Positions 7,481-17,192 of a stretch of DNA of 43,232 bases are shown here, in pieces (positions within the stretch are counted from its first letter, which is position 1; the number at the start of each line of letters is the position of its first letter). The notes beneath the pieces are model-generated. The model was given only the letters and a program-made list of their open reading frames with translations. It searched no databases and had not been told where the DNA came from. The position numbers and the translations under genes are program-made. The stretch spans positions 1-43,232 of the forward strand of contig JAUCQB010000184.1 of the NCBI GenBank assembly GCA_030372985.1, written 5' to 3'. The DNA comes from Phycisphaerae bacterium (GTDB taxonomy: Bacteria; Planctomycetota; Phycisphaerae; UBA1845; PWPN01).

Positions 7481-8688
7481 CGCCCTGCCTCCCTCACCTT
7501 GACACCCTCCGTCAGATCGTCCGCCCCTTCCACAACCACCCGCTCACCCCCATCCAGCCCGGCCACGACGGTCACCTCATCACCGCGAGCTTCGCCGACC
7601 TTGACGGCACGGCGTTCGACGCGGCCATCGCGAACCAGCCAGACGACGTCCTTGCCATCGCTCTGACGAATGGCGGACCTGGGGATGGTCGGGCTTCGCC
7701 GGGCAGGTTGGGTGTCACCGGCACTCTGGAATGCCACTTTCACGCTCATATCGGGAAGGATGCGCGGGTCGAGTTTCTCGAAACCCACCCGGACCTTCAC
7801 CGTGGCCTTCTGCCGATCGGCAGTAGGAATAATCGCGATCGCCTTGGCGGGGATGCGCCAATCCGGGTACGAATCGAGTGTGGCCTCCACGGGCTGACCC
7901 GGCTCGACGCGGTTGATGTAGCTTTCACTCACGTCCACTTCGATCTCCAGGGAACTCATATCGACGATTGTACAGATGCCGGTGCGGGTGAAGCCGCCAA
8001 CCGACATGGGTGAGATCATCTCGCCGGGCTGGGCATTCTTGGTCGTCACCACCCCGCCAAACGGAGCGCGGATGATTGCATCATCCATCTGTTGTTTCCA
8101 GAGTGCAACCTCTTGCTCGCTCACCGCGATGTCGGCCGTCTGCTTGTCCAGCCTTGCCTGCAAGGCTTTCGCTTGCGTCTCGGCCTGATCGAGTTCGACT
8201 CTGCTCGCCGATTGCCCCGCCGCCAGTCGCGAGAGACGCTTCACCTCTCGCTCGGCGTGATCGAGTTGAGCGCGGGTCTCGCCCAGAGCCTTGCGCACCG
8301 ATTCCAGTTGGGCCTCTGCCAGGTGAAGGCTCTTCTCGACATTGGACGAGTCGATCCGCGCCAGTATCTGCCCGGCCTCGACTTTCATTCCCTCCTCCAC
8401 GAGCGCCTCAAGCACCTTGCCCGTGACCTTTGATGAAACCGTGGCCTCGCGCCGCGCCGTCACGTAGCCCGAAGCATTGAGCAGGGTCCTATCGCCGCCG
8501 GATGCCGCCTCCCGAACCACCACCGTCCGAACAACGGGCACCTTGGGCCGGTGAAGCCAGAGGTAGATCCCGCCGGCCGTGGCAATCATCACGAACAGGA
8601 TGATGATCAGGGCGACCTTCGGCCCCCGGCGGTGCGAAGCGGTCCTGTCGATACGAAGCTCATCCAGCGTTGTTCTGTCTGGCGTCAT
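7477..8688 (-). CDS. HlyD/MFP-family efflux adaptor
   Basis: A 403-residue membrane-fusion protein. A single N-terminal membrane anchor (VALIIILFVMIATAGGIYLW) is followed by a lipoyl-like half (GYVTARREATVSSKVTGKV), a helical hairpin of about 80 residues rich in Gln, Glu and Ala (AEAQLESVRKALGETRAQL onward), the second lipoyl half (IIRAPFGGVVTTKNAQPGE) and beta-barrel domains. It would bridge the permease pair in the inner membrane to an outer-membrane partner; no TolC-like gene is in the window. The start ATG 8688 lies two bases after the stop of the phosphoesterase/propeller gene. The start-proximal ribosome site is weak, which suggests coupled translation. Confidence 0.9.
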   Translation of the reverse strand: MTPDRTTLDELRIDRTASHRRGPKVALIIILFVMIATAGGIYLWLHRPKVPVVRTVVVREAASGGDRTLLNASGYVTARREATVSSKVTGKVLEALVEEGMKVEAGQILARIDSSNVEKSLHLAEAQLESVRKALGETRAQLDHAEREVKRLSRLAAGQSASRVELDQAETQAKALQARLDKQTADIAVSEQEVALWKQQMDDAIIRAPFGGVVTTKNAQPGEMISPMSVGGFTRTGICTIVDMSSLEIEVDVSESYINRVEPGQPVEATLDSYPDWRIPAKAIAIIPTADRQKATVKVRVGFEKLDPRILPDMSVKVAFQSAGDTQPARRSPTIPRSAIRQSDGKDVVWLVRDGRVERRAVKVGEARGDEVTVVAGLDGGERVVVEGADDLTEGVKVREAGR

Positions 8689-8690
8689 GG

Positions 8691-11318
8691 TCAATCCACA
8701 GACACCATGGCATGCACCGTCCCATCCCACGTGGTCACGATCACCGTATTCCCGGAAACCGCCGCGGTTGAGGCGATCGGTAGGCCGAACAGGTACTTCC
8801 AGAGCAGATGACCGTCACTGACATCGAGAGCATAGAACCAGCCGTCGCTCGCCCCGAAGTAGACCACATCGCGCACGATGACGGGCGAACTGGTAATGGT
8901 TGCACCGTCTCTCTTGTATGGAGTCGTCGGAGAGAGTTCTTGCCCCACGGGGAATCGCCATCGCAGCTTGCCGGTGGCCTTGTCGAACCCGTGCATGGCG
9001 GCGTCGGGAGACTGGCCCCTGACCGAGACCTCCGCGCCGCCGACGCAGACGACGTCCTCGCCGATCGCGGGCGTCCCCGTCTCGTCGCCCAGCGGTATCA
9101 CCTCCCTGCCCTGGCCGTCGACGCTTTCAAAGGCGGCCTCCCAGAGCGGCTTCCCGGATCTCCCATCCAAGCACAGGAGCGTCTTCTTGTTCTGGAATAC
9201 GTAAAGCCGATCGCCGTCCTGACTCTGCTCAACCGCGGCCGGGACTACCGCCACGGTCGAGACGGCCATCTGCTTGTTCGACCAGCGAATGTCCCCCGTG
9301 GCCGGATCGAGCGCCCTGGCGAACGGCCCGCCCTGGTAGACAACACCGGTGCCCAGACTCGGTCCGGAATAGATGTTCGGCCACCAGTCGTTCCCGCCGG
9401 GCTGCTTCCACAACGGTTCGCCTGACGCGAGGTCGTACGCACCGAAACCGGTGCAACGCCCGGCATACACGACCTTACCGTCGGTGACCGGGAAACTCGT
9501 TTCCCAACGGTCGTCGTGGCCGCGGTCGAGCGAGGCCGTCCATCTCGGGAAGCCGTCCTTGTTGAAACAGTAGAGCGTCGCCGCCTGGGACACGGCCATG
9601 ATGTTGCCGTCCCAGACCGCCAGGCTGTGCTTGATCGAGGAGTCCACAGGAGCGCGCCAGAGCTTGCGTCCGGTCACCAGGTCAAGAGCCGTGATGGCAC
9701 AGTCATCGAGCGAACTCTCGAAGCCGGAGGCTGCATAGACGCGGCCGTGGGCGATGACCGGACTGGAGATGTGAATCGTGCCGCCGATATGCGTCGACCA
9801 AGCGGGTACCAGCGGCGGGCGAGGACCGTCCGAAAGGTAGCCGCGATGGCCGGCGTCGTTGTGGAAGAACGGCCAGGCCTGGCCGGGTTTGACGATTGCG
9901 ACGCCGTTGACGTCCAGCTTGAAGACGCCCGTCTGTTTCCAGACGGTGCCGTCGGCGGCCGCAGCTTCGACTTCGATGCGTTTCATGCCGGACCAGACGT
10001 CCGACGAAACCTGCCATCGGCCCGCCCAGGTCCATGAACCCTCGGCCCACAGATCACCCTGGGCGATCGGCTCGGTCTGGTTGGATGCGGCATCACCCGC
10101 GTCGAGAACGCGATATCGAACGCCCGTTACGCGGACGGCCGTGTCATATGCAAGGATGCGAATCGGCACGGCACGCCCGAAGGTCAAGCCATTGACCGGC
10201 GGATGCACGATCTCGATCCGCTGTTTCTGGGCACCCAGCCGCCACTCGCATCGCATCTGTTGCCCATCCACATGGATCATTCGGAATCCGCGCGGGCTGC
10301 GGTCGATGCCGCCGAAGCGAAGCGTCGAGCTGTTGACGTCGAGAATTCCCTTGTATTCGCGCTCCCGACGGCCGTGCCAGTGGCCTGAAAAAACTGCTGC
10401 CCCGTTTCGCTCCGCCCACCAGTCGAGTTCGCGAATCGTCGGGATGTAGTGCTGGAACACCACCACCCGTTTCCCGACGGCGTTCAGACGAAGGTCGCGC
10501 TCGATCCACTCGGTCTGGCGCTCGAAGAAGCCACTCTTTCTGTCGCGAGCGATGATGTCGCGGGCGATGAAGTGGTATGGCCCGACGTCGAAGGAGTAAT
10601 AGGGCGGACCGAGGTACTTCTCGTAGTTCTCCGTGTCGCGGAGTTCGCCGCCGTAATCGTGGTTTCCGACGACGTTGTAGAGCGGGTATCGGCTGTCTTG
10701 GGTGGCTCTCACGTAGCCCGCGAGCTGCGCGACCTGCTTGCCAACGTTGGTCAAGTCACCCGTGGTCACAACGAACGTGGGCTTGTCCGAGAGGTTGTTC
10801 ACTACCTCCAGGTCTTCGGCCATGGTCTGAACGGCACTCTCGGCTTCGGTGACGTGCGTGTCGCTCAGTTGGACAAGGACGAAGCGGTCGGTGTTGCGGG
10901 CCGGGTCGCGAACCAGGCCGATATCGGCCGGCTGGACCTTGTCGGCATATCGACCGAAATCCGCAATGACGAAGAACTGCTTCGAGGCCCGCCAACCCGC
11001 CGGTGTGCAGACAAAGACCGAGCCCCGAGACTGCTCACGGAGTTTGAACTCGAAGCGGCCGTCGGCTTGGGTCCGAACGAAACCGAGCCCGTCGGAAACG
11101 GACATATCCCTCAGCGTCGGCTCGTTGTCGTCTCGCAGGCCGTCGGCATCGAGATCCTCGAACACCACGCCGCTCATGACCAGGCTGCGCGAGACCGGGC
11201 GGCTGGCCGGGGCTGTGGCGGGTTTGGAAGCGACGAGCGACGCGGCCGGCTTGGCCTTCGGGGCCGCTCCGGTTGAGAGTACCAGCACCTGAATCAGAAT
11301 CGCAAAACGGAACAACAT
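8691..11318 (-). CDS. Exported calcineurin-like phosphoesterase fused to a PQQ-type beta-propeller
   Basis: An 875-residue secreted protein. After a signal peptide (MLFRFAILIQVLVLSTGAAP) comes an SdrD-B-like domain (VFEDLDADGLRDDNEP). A metallophosphoesterase domain follows with DTH (LVQLSDTHV), GD (VVTTGDLTN), GNHD (NVVGNHDYGG), H (VVFQHYIP) and GHWH motifs complete, so it should be catalytic. From about residue 500 there are repeated propeller blades (ALDLVTGRKLWRAP, AYDLASGEPLWKQPG, CLDGRSGKPLWEAAF, ALDVSDGHLLWKYL) of the PQQ-binding-like/BamB type. The start ATG 11318 has GAGAG upstream. It heads the efflux operon, ending two bases before the adaptor start. The substrate is unknown; the operon position suggests a role linked to envelope export, but that is inference. 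Confidence 0.88.
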   Translation of the reverse strand: MLFRFAILIQVLVLSTGAAPKAKPAASLVASKPATAPASRPVSRSLVMSGVVFEDLDADGLRDDNEPTLRDMSVSDGLGFVRTQADGRFEFKLREQSRGSVFVCTPAGWRASKQFFVIADFGRYADKVQPADIGLVRDPARNTDRFVLVQLSDTHVTEAESAVQTMAEDLEVVNNLSDKPTFVVTTGDLTNVGKQVAQLAGYVRATQDSRYPLYNVVGNHDYGGELRDTENYEKYLGPPYYSFDVGPYHFIARDIIARDRKSGFFERQTEWIERDLRLNAVGKRVVVFQHYIPTIRELDWWAERNGAAVFSGHWHGRREREYKGILDVNSSTLRFGGIDRSPRGFRMIHVDGQQMRCEWRLGAQKQRIEIVHPPVNGLTFGRAVPIRILAYDTAVRVTGVRYRVLDAGDAASNQTEPIAQGDLWAEGSWTWAGRWQVSSDVWSGMKRIEVEAAAADGTVWKQTGVFKLDVNGVAIVKPGQAWPFFHNDAGHRGYLSDGPRPPLVPAWSTHIGGTIHISSPVIAHGRVYAASGFESSLDDCAITALDLVTGRKLWRAPVDSSIKHSLAVWDGNIMAVSQAATLYCFNKDGFPRWTASLDRGHDDRWETSFPVTDGKVVYAGRCTGFGAYDLASGEPLWKQPGGNDWWPNIYSGPSLGTGVVYQGGPFARALDPATGDIRWSNKQMAVSTVAVVPAAVEQSQDGDRLYVFQNKKTLLCLDGRSGKPLWEAAFESVDGQGREVIPLGDETGTPAIGEDVVCVGGAEVSVRGQSPDAAMHGFDKATGKLRWRFPVGQELSPTTPYKRDGATITSSPVIVRDVVYFGASDGWFYALDVSDGHLLWKYLFGLPIASTAAVSGNTVIVTTWDGTVHAMVSVD

Positions 11319-11386
11319 GTCGGCTCTCCCGGACAAAGCTCGATAACGCGTATTCTCAGACGCGCCGATCCGTTGGATCACAGCCA

Positions 11387-11414
11387 ATGATAGGCACCGG
11401 GGTAAAAACCGCAA
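11387..11414 (-). promoter_or_regulatory. Candidate sigma-70 promoter for the phosphoesterase/ABC operon
   Basis: On the minus strand TTGCGG (11414-11409), a 16 bp spacer and TATCAT (11392-11387) lie about 70 bp upstream of the ATG at 11318. Sequence match only; moderate support. Confidence 0.4.
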
Positions 11415-11454
11415 CGCGCGGGGCTCGTGTGACGGAGGTGGGGCACAATCGAAG

Positions 11455-11578
11455 CCGCCGCAGGCGGCGCAGACCTGCCGCAATCATCCCCGACCGGGAT
11501 AACCTCGACAACAAGCAACGGTAGCCAACGACAGAGGGAAGAACGGCAGGTCTCGCTGCGCTCGACACTGCCCTACCA
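11455..11578. repeat. Composite GGCAGGTCTCG element, copy 2
   Basis: It begins with GCCGCAGGCGGCGCAGACCT, then about 60 bp of unrelated spacer, then GGCAGGTCTCGCTGCGCTCG and TGCCCTACC. The same order of blocks is seen at about 1943-2053, with a different spacer. The two ends are mutually inverted (CAGACCTGCCG / CGGCAGGTCT). Confidence 0.65.
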
Positions 11579-11758
11579 CCCGGTACCGTCGCTCTCCACG
11601 CACGGTACTTGAGGAGGATAACCCCGGAGTCGATCTCGAAGCTCAGTCAGTGGCTCCAAGAGCCACATTTCAGGAAGCCTTGCACCGATTGCCGCCGAAT
11701 GGCATTCCACAACATGGTTACAGACTCATCGGAGACGGAAAAGCCTGCTCGCGCATCG

Positions 11759-11817
11759 CCTGATTTGAGGTCTGAGATTGCCGGATCTCAAACCAGGCGA
11801 ATGATGGTCTGCCAGGG
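11759..11817. repeat. Direct repeat flanking the toxin-antitoxin pair, left copy
   Basis: A ~59 bp segment starting CCTGATTTGAGGTCTGAGAT and ending AATGATGGTCTGCCAGG. It matches 12526-12584 at most positions (about 50 of 59 by eye). The central part, ATTTGAG-TCTGAGATT, also recurs in 27535-27588. Confidence 0.75.
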
Positions 11818-11891
11818 CAATCCTCTGCGGTGGCGCCGTCGCTTGTTCGTTCAAAGATCCCAGATGACCGCCCGCGGGCACCAGTCTGCAT

Positions 11892-12179
11892 TCAGCGTCG
11901 CGAACCTGCCTCGATGGTCTTGCAGTCACCACGTCTCCGGCTGCCCGATCGTGCGGGAACTTCTCTGACCTGCTCTCGCCAGGGAGCCAGCACGCTCTCG
12001 GACACAGCGTCGAACAACCGTTCGCCGCAATGCAGACAGTGCCAATGAGGTACGGGAGGGCTGGTTACACGACGGCGGCCGACCTCGAAAACGCACGGTT
12101 CACAGACCCATCGGATCTGCTTTGCGCCGCAAGTCGGGCATTCGGCAACTGGAAACTGAGGCTTTGCTCGATCCCTCAT
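11892..12179 (-). CDS. YgiT/MqsA-type zinc-finger antitoxin candidate
   Basis: A 95-residue protein with two CxxC pairs, AECPTCGAK and HWHCLHCGERLFDA, separated by a short beta region (VCEPCVFEVGRRRV). This is the zinc-finger architecture of YgiT-type MqsA N-terminal domains. No helix-turn-helix domain is evident, so it is a short-form member. Its ATG overlaps the TGA of the upstream DUF4258-like gene by 4 bp (ATGA), as is usual for such pairs. In the family the protein neutralises the partner and may repress the operon; neither is shown here. Confidence 0.72.
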   Translation of the reverse strand: MRDRAKPQFPVAECPTCGAKQIRWVCEPCVFEVGRRRVTSPPVPHWHCLHCGERLFDAVSESVLAPWREQVREVPARSGSRRRGDCKTIEAGSRR

Positions 12180-12490
12180 GTCGGCTCCGATCGTTTCGAA
12201 GAAATCAGGATGTAGAACCGGTCGCTTCTGCGTGCCGGAGCCAGCTTGCCTTTCGTGTAGACGGGGCGACCATCCCATGTCGCCGAGTCAAGAACGTACA
12301 ATGTCTCCCGTCGCCCGGTGAACGGGTTACGTGACCGCAACCGCTTGGTAATGGCCTGCGCATTGAGAATGGCCTCCACGACATCTTCTCGGCACAGACC
12401 ATCCCGCAACATCTCAGCTTCGGCCGTCGCAGTGAAGACCACGCGGCCCGCTTGGCACAATCGCTTGATCAGAACAAGCTTATGATCCAC
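12176..12490 (-). CDS. DUF4258-like toxin candidate
   Basis: A 104-residue protein with a GTG start at 12490. The layout fits DUF4258 proteins: an early VVFTATAEAEMLRDGLCRED segment, then VVEAILNAQAITKR, ETLYVLDSATWDGRPVYTKG and a final beta strand DRFYILISSKR. DUF4258 proteins are often found just upstream of YgiT-type zinc-finger genes and are treated as toxin candidates of type II systems. TATAAT at 12498-12493 lies only two bases before the GTG and would put the transcript start inside the gene, so either the promoter or the start may be elsewhere. The next in-frame ATG is at residue 27. Confidence 0.68.
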   Translation of the reverse strand: MDHKLVLIKRLCQAGRVVFTATAEAEMLRDGLCREDVVEAILNAQAITKRLRSRNPFTGRRETLYVLDSATWDGRPVYTKGKLAPARRSDRFYILISSKRSEPT

Positions 12491-12525
12491 TTATTATACC
12501 CCATCTTCACAGGGATCGCACACCA

Positions 12526-12584
12526 CCTGATTTGAGATCTGAGATTGCCAGATTTCAAACCGTCCGAATGATGGTCCGCCAGGA
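12526..12584. repeat. Direct repeat flanking the toxin-antitoxin pair, right copy
   Basis: It matches the left copy at 11759-11817 in the same orientation. A GC-rich hairpin GCCGAC-N6-GTCGGC follows at 12605-12622, close to the coaD stop codon. Confidence 0.75.
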
Positions 12585-12626
12585 CGGGCCCTACGCTTTG
12601 CGGGGCCGACGCCCCCGTCGGCGCTG

Positions 12627-13154
12627 CTACTCCTGCGCCCCTTTACTATTCTGGGCGCCACACTTGCAGCGCAGCCGCTCGGCCACGTTGGCCGGGACCA
12701 GCCGGCTGAGCCGCTCCATGTCGGTGCACCCCAGTTCGACGATCTGCTTGATATAGGTGCTGGAGATCAGAGCGAACTGGTCGCGGGTGAGCAGGAAGAT
12801 GGTCTCGACCCCCCCCACTGCCATGTTGACGTTGGCCTGTTGAAGCTCATAGTGCAGGTCGACGTTGTCGCGGATGCCGCGGATGATCATCTGGGCCCCG
12901 ACCCGCTGTACGAACTCGGCGGTCAGCCCCTTATAGGCCTCCACTCGTACCCGCGGGAGGTCGCCGATCAGTTCGTTGAGCATGTCGACGCGTTCCTGAG
13001 CGGTAAACAGCTCCCGTTTCTCGGGGTTCTGGCCGACGGCGACGATCAGCTCGTCGACAAACTCCCGTGCCCGCTTGATCACGTCGAGGTGACCGTTGGT
13101 GATGGGGTCGAAGGCTCCTGGGAACACGGCACGAGCGGCTTTACGGTGAGACAT
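12627..13154 (-). CDS. coaD: Pantetheine-phosphate adenylyltransferase
   Basis: A 175-residue cytoplasmic enzyme that transfers AMP from ATP to 4'-phosphopantetheine, the fourth step of CoA synthesis. The nucleotidyltransferase motif is PGAFDPITNGHLDVI (the T/HxGH His is residue 22). The C-terminal ISSTYIKQI segment matches the family's ISSTxVR. IIRGIRDNVDLHYELQ is also characteristic. Start ATG 13154; the frame upstream runs only through a repeat hairpin. A short C-terminal tail (RCKCGAQNSKGAQE) extends beyond the usual end. It stands alone. Confidence 0.95.
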   Translation of the reverse strand: MSHRKAARAVFPGAFDPITNGHLDVIKRAREFVDELIVAVGQNPEKRELFTAQERVDMLNELIGDLPRVRVEAYKGLTAEFVQRVGAQMIIRGIRDNVDLHYELQQANVNMAVGGVETIFLLTRDQFALISSTYIKQIVELGCTDMERLSRLVPANVAERLRCKCGAQNSKGAQE

Positions 13155-13235
13155 GAGACGTTTTCCTGAGACAAATGACCGACAGACCAAGGGTGTATCC
13201 TGAACACGTATGGGACGGGCTTCCAGTCGACCATC

Positions 13236-13261
13236 GGACCGGCAAGATGCCGGTCCCACAC
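13236..13261. repeat. CCGGCAAGATGCCGG-type hairpin repeat
   Basis: A perfect 9 bp inverted repeat (GGACCGGCA, loop AGA, TGCCGGTCC) followed by CACAC. The same unit with one loop difference is at 18778-18801. It sits in the leader of coaD. Confidence 0.75.
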
Positions 13262-13367
13262 CGGGATCTCAGGACGCACAACAAGCCGCGGGAATTGTAA
13301 CCCAACCGGCGGCAGCCCCACAACCGGGCGCTTGCCAACCGCCGGGCCCGACGCTATCATATGAGTC

Positions 13368-13469
13368 ATGTTGAACAAGGTAACCGAGTCTCACCCCCCT
13401 GCCCGTCATCGCCCCGCGCCCGTGCGGATCGGCGGCATTATCGGCATTATTGGAGGAAACCCGGGGTAG
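13368..13469 (+). CDS. Isoleucine-rich leader peptide of the cimA attenuator
   Basis: A 33-codon open frame starting ATG TTG AAC AAG and ending with an isoleucine cluster, RIGGIIGIIGGNPG, then TAG. Five Ile codons fall within eight codons (ATC GGC GGC ATT ATC GGC ATT ATT). The stop codon lies inside GGGTAGGGC (13464-13472), which can pair with the left arm of the terminator at 13500-13508. The gene downstream makes citramalate, the entry step to isoleucine. All this is what a ribosome-mediated attenuation leader should look like. The exact start (ATG 13368 or the in-frame GTG 13422) is not certain. Confidence 0.75.
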   Translation: MLNKVTESHPPARHRPAPVRIGGIIGIIGGNPG

Positions 13470-13527
13470 GGCCGCGTGAGGCGAACGCGATCGTGACAAG
13501 CCCTGCCCGGTGAGGCAGGGCTTTTTT
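13464..13527 (+). promoter_or_regulatory. Transcription attenuator (antiterminator/terminator pair) upstream of cimA
   Basis: GGGTAGGGC at 13464-13472 is complementary to GCCCTGCCC at 13500-13508, with one G-U pair. The alternative fold is the terminator hairpin at 13498-13523. A ribosome stalled at the Ile codons would leave 13464-13472 free to pair and prevent termination. A ribosome that reaches the TAG would cover it and let the terminator form. The folding was done by eye. Confidence 0.7.
13498..13527 (+). terminator. Intrinsic terminator in the cimA leader
   Basis: Arms AAGCCCTGCC and GGCAGGGCTT, loop CGGTGA, followed by a run of Ts (CTTTTTTG). A 10 bp perfect stem and a U-tract make it a strong intrinsic terminator. 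It lies 165 bp before the cimA start, so it only makes sense as a conditional one. Confidence 0.85.
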
Positions 13528-13530
13528 GTT

Positions 13531-13625
13531 AGGCCGTTAGACTTCTAGACCTTTAGACTTTTAGGCGCCAAGCGGCAACCTGCCCCCTGCTTCCTAACAG
13601 TCTAACGGTCGAATAGTCTAATCGT
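13531..13625. repeat. Heptad-type repeats between attenuator and cimA
   Basis: GTTAGACTTCTAGACCTTTA and, about 30 bp on, CAGTCTAACGGTCGAATAGT with the continuing CTAATCG. These are near 7 bp periodic TAGAC/GTCTA words in opposite orientations. They form an imperfect inverted repeat and resemble the other heptad clusters in the window. Confidence 0.55.
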
Positions 13626-13691
13626 CTGGCAAGCGCGGCATCGGGCAAAAGTCCGACCAAGGAAGCAGACATCAGACAGGCGAGAGAACAC

Positions 13692-15329
<1,638 letters not shown>

Positions 15330-15332
<3 letters not shown>

Positions 15333-15441
15333 CTGTCAGCTTTCAGCACTCAGCGGTCAACGAAAGCCACGGTGCTCCTTGCACGCTCTGCGGCGTCACG
15401 GCTTTCGAAGCTGAGTGCTGAACGCTGATCGCTGAAAGCTA
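15330..15441. repeat. Large inverted heptad repeat between convergent cimA and murJ
   Basis: The left arm (TAGCTGTCAGCTTTCAGCAC, then TCAGC) and the right arm read from the other strand (TAGCTTTCAGCGATCAGCGT, then TCAGCACTCAGC) are built of 7 bp (AGCNNTC) units. The right arm has one unit more. Inner CGAAAGCC and GGCTTTCG extend the pairing. The first three bases of each arm are the TAG stops of cimA and murJ. It may act as a bidirectional terminator, though T-runs are lacking. Confidence 0.75.
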
Positions 15442-16971
15442 CTTCTTGAGCATCTCCCTCATTTCCTGGCATCGCAGCACGAAAGCCGCGGCGAGGTAGG
15501 CAATACCACCTGTGCAGACCAGAATCACCAGGCGGAAGAGCGGCCTCAGGCTGCCGTCAACACCATAGTCCACCGCCAGCACGGCCAGAGCCATGATCGC
15601 CGTCGCGGCCGCGCTCCGCCCGACGCTCCTTGCGATCTCGCCCCAGGGGAGCGGGCCAATCCGCCGTTTCAGCAGGAGAGACAGCGCAACGACCTGCCCC
15701 ATTGCACAGACGGAGGTCGACAGGCCCATGGCGGCCTCACGCAGCGCCGTCTGAACCAGGACCAGGTTGATGGAGAAGTTGATCACCACATTGACGACAG
15801 AGACTTTCAGGGGCGTCTTGGCATCGTGCATGGCGTAGAAGGTCCGAACCAGCAGGTGGTTGACCCCATAGGCGACAATGCCCATGGCATACATGTACAG
15901 GGCAAAAGCCACACGGGGCGCCGCTTCCGGGTCCTCCGCGAATTGTCCTCGCTCGAACAGCGCCCGCACCAGCGGGTCGCGCACCAGGATCAGTCCGATC
16001 ATGCACGGCAGGGCTTCGAACTCGACCACGCGAATCCCGCGGGCCAGCGCGGCTTTCATGCCGGGGATGTCGCTTTCTGCAACGTGCTTGGCCAGCGTCG
16101 GGAAGATGGCCGTGGCCATGGCGATCGCAAAGACGCCGAGGGGGAACTGGTACAACTCCTGGGCATAACCCAGAATCGCCGGCCCTTTACGCTCGGGAAC
16201 GAACCAGTAGGCGATCAGATTGTCCAGAAAGCTGCTGAGCGGCACAACCGCCAGCCCCCCCATCATGGGAAGCATGGTCACGCAGATCCGCCGGATGTTG
16301 GGGTCATGGATGTTGATGCGCAGCGGCAGGCGCAGCCCGCACTGTCCGGCGGATAACCGCTGCCAGCCCAGTTGAAAGATCCCCGAGACGACCACCGCCC
16401 CCGCCAGCAGGACGATCTCGCGGTGCATTCCGCCGGGGACGACCCTCGGTGCAAGCCAGGCCGCCCCGATCATGAAGACGTTCAGAATAATCGGTGCCGC
16501 CGCCGGCGACGCGAAGCGGCCGAAGACGTTCTGCACCCCGCCCAACACCGCCGCTGTGCAGATAAAGATCATGTAAGGCAACATCAGGGCGGTCAGGGTG
16601 AGGGTCAGTGCGTTGTCGGAGTCGTCGCCGTAGATCCAGTACAAACCGACGATAACGCCCTCGCCGACGACACACAGACCGGCCAGCACCACGAGCTGAA
16701 GACCCAGCAGGCGCCCGGCCAGGATGTCCGTCGCCTCCTTGCTCTCGCGGGTCAGCGTCTCGGTGAGCACCGGGATGCTCGCCGCCGAAAGGGCACCCTC
16801 CCCAAACAGCCGCCGGAACAGGTTGGGGATCTGAAAACCCATCCGGAAGGCCGACCAGACCGCATCCGTACCGAATGCGTGAGCGCAGACGATATCTCGC
16901 ACCAACCCCAGAATACGGGATACCAGCGTCAGCAGACTGATCATCCTGGCTGATTTGAGAACTTTCGACAT
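15439..16971 (-). CDS. murJ: Lipid II flippase MurJ
   Basis: A 510-residue polytopic inner-membrane protein of the MviN/MurJ family, moving lipid II across the membrane for peptidoglycan synthesis. The N-terminal signature LTLVSRILGLVRDIVCAHAFG is typical, as are FQIPNLFRRLFGEGALSAA and FPTLAKHVAE. About 13-14 hydrophobic segments are seen, matching the family's 14 helices. The start ATG 16971 is chosen because the frame upstream is not hydrophobic or family-like. A peptidoglycan flippase is of interest given past doubts about planctomycete cell walls, and rsmH is also in the window. Confidence 0.93.
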   Translation of the reverse strand: MSKVLKSARMISLLTLVSRILGLVRDIVCAHAFGTDAVWSAFRMGFQIPNLFRRLFGEGALSAASIPVLTETLTRESKEATDILAGRLLGLQLVVLAGLCVVGEGVIVGLYWIYGDDSDNALTLTLTALMLPYMIFICTAAVLGGVQNVFGRFASPAAAPIILNVFMIGAAWLAPRVVPGGMHREIVLLAGAVVVSGIFQLGWQRLSAGQCGLRLPLRINIHDPNIRRICVTMLPMMGGLAVVPLSSFLDNLIAYWFVPERKGPAILGYAQELYQFPLGVFAIAMATAIFPTLAKHVAESDIPGMKAALARGIRVVEFEALPCMIGLILVRDPLVRALFERGQFAEDPEAAPRVAFALYMYAMGIVAYGVNHLLVRTFYAMHDAKTPLKVSVVNVVINFSINLVLVQTALREAAMGLSTSVCAMGQVVALSLLLKRRIGPLPWGEIARSVGRSAAATAIMALAVLAVDYGVDGSLRPLFRLVILVCTGGIAYLAAAFVLRCQEMREMLKK

Positions 16972-17192
16972 CGGTCCAGAGAATATCGACAAAACAGGCA
17001 ATCGAGGAACAAGAGTCCCTGCCAAAACCGGCTTGGGGCCGAGTTCGGTAGCAGACGGCCACGCCGACCCTGCACGATCGTGGGCCCGCCCTGCTTGCAT
17101 CCTCCCCGAGTGTATTGGGCCCCGGCGAATCTGATGGTAGAATGAGAAAGGCATCGCCGGGGTCGCTGCCACCCGGTTCGAGGAGACTGGTG

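Larger units (their letters stand above)
11319..11891. other. Gene-free region with repeats between two minus-strand units
   Basis: Besides the promoter, the stretch holds a composite GGCAGGTCTCG-type element (about 11455-11578) and a perfect hairpin GTGGCTC-CAA-GAGCCAC at about 11650-11666. The left member of the direct repeats flanking the toxin-antitoxin pair (11759-11817) is also here. Open frames here show no protein-like character. Confidence 0.6.

Noticed and set aside
12493..12498. TATAAT on the minus strand as promoter of the toxin gene
   Set aside because: It lies two bases before the GTG codon, which would put the transcript start inside the gene, and no -35 is seen.
13361..13513. 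Alternative leader frame from ATG 13361
   Set aside because: It has no cluster of regulatory codons and reads through the terminator stem; the frame from 13368 has the Ile run and a stop codon in the antiterminator.
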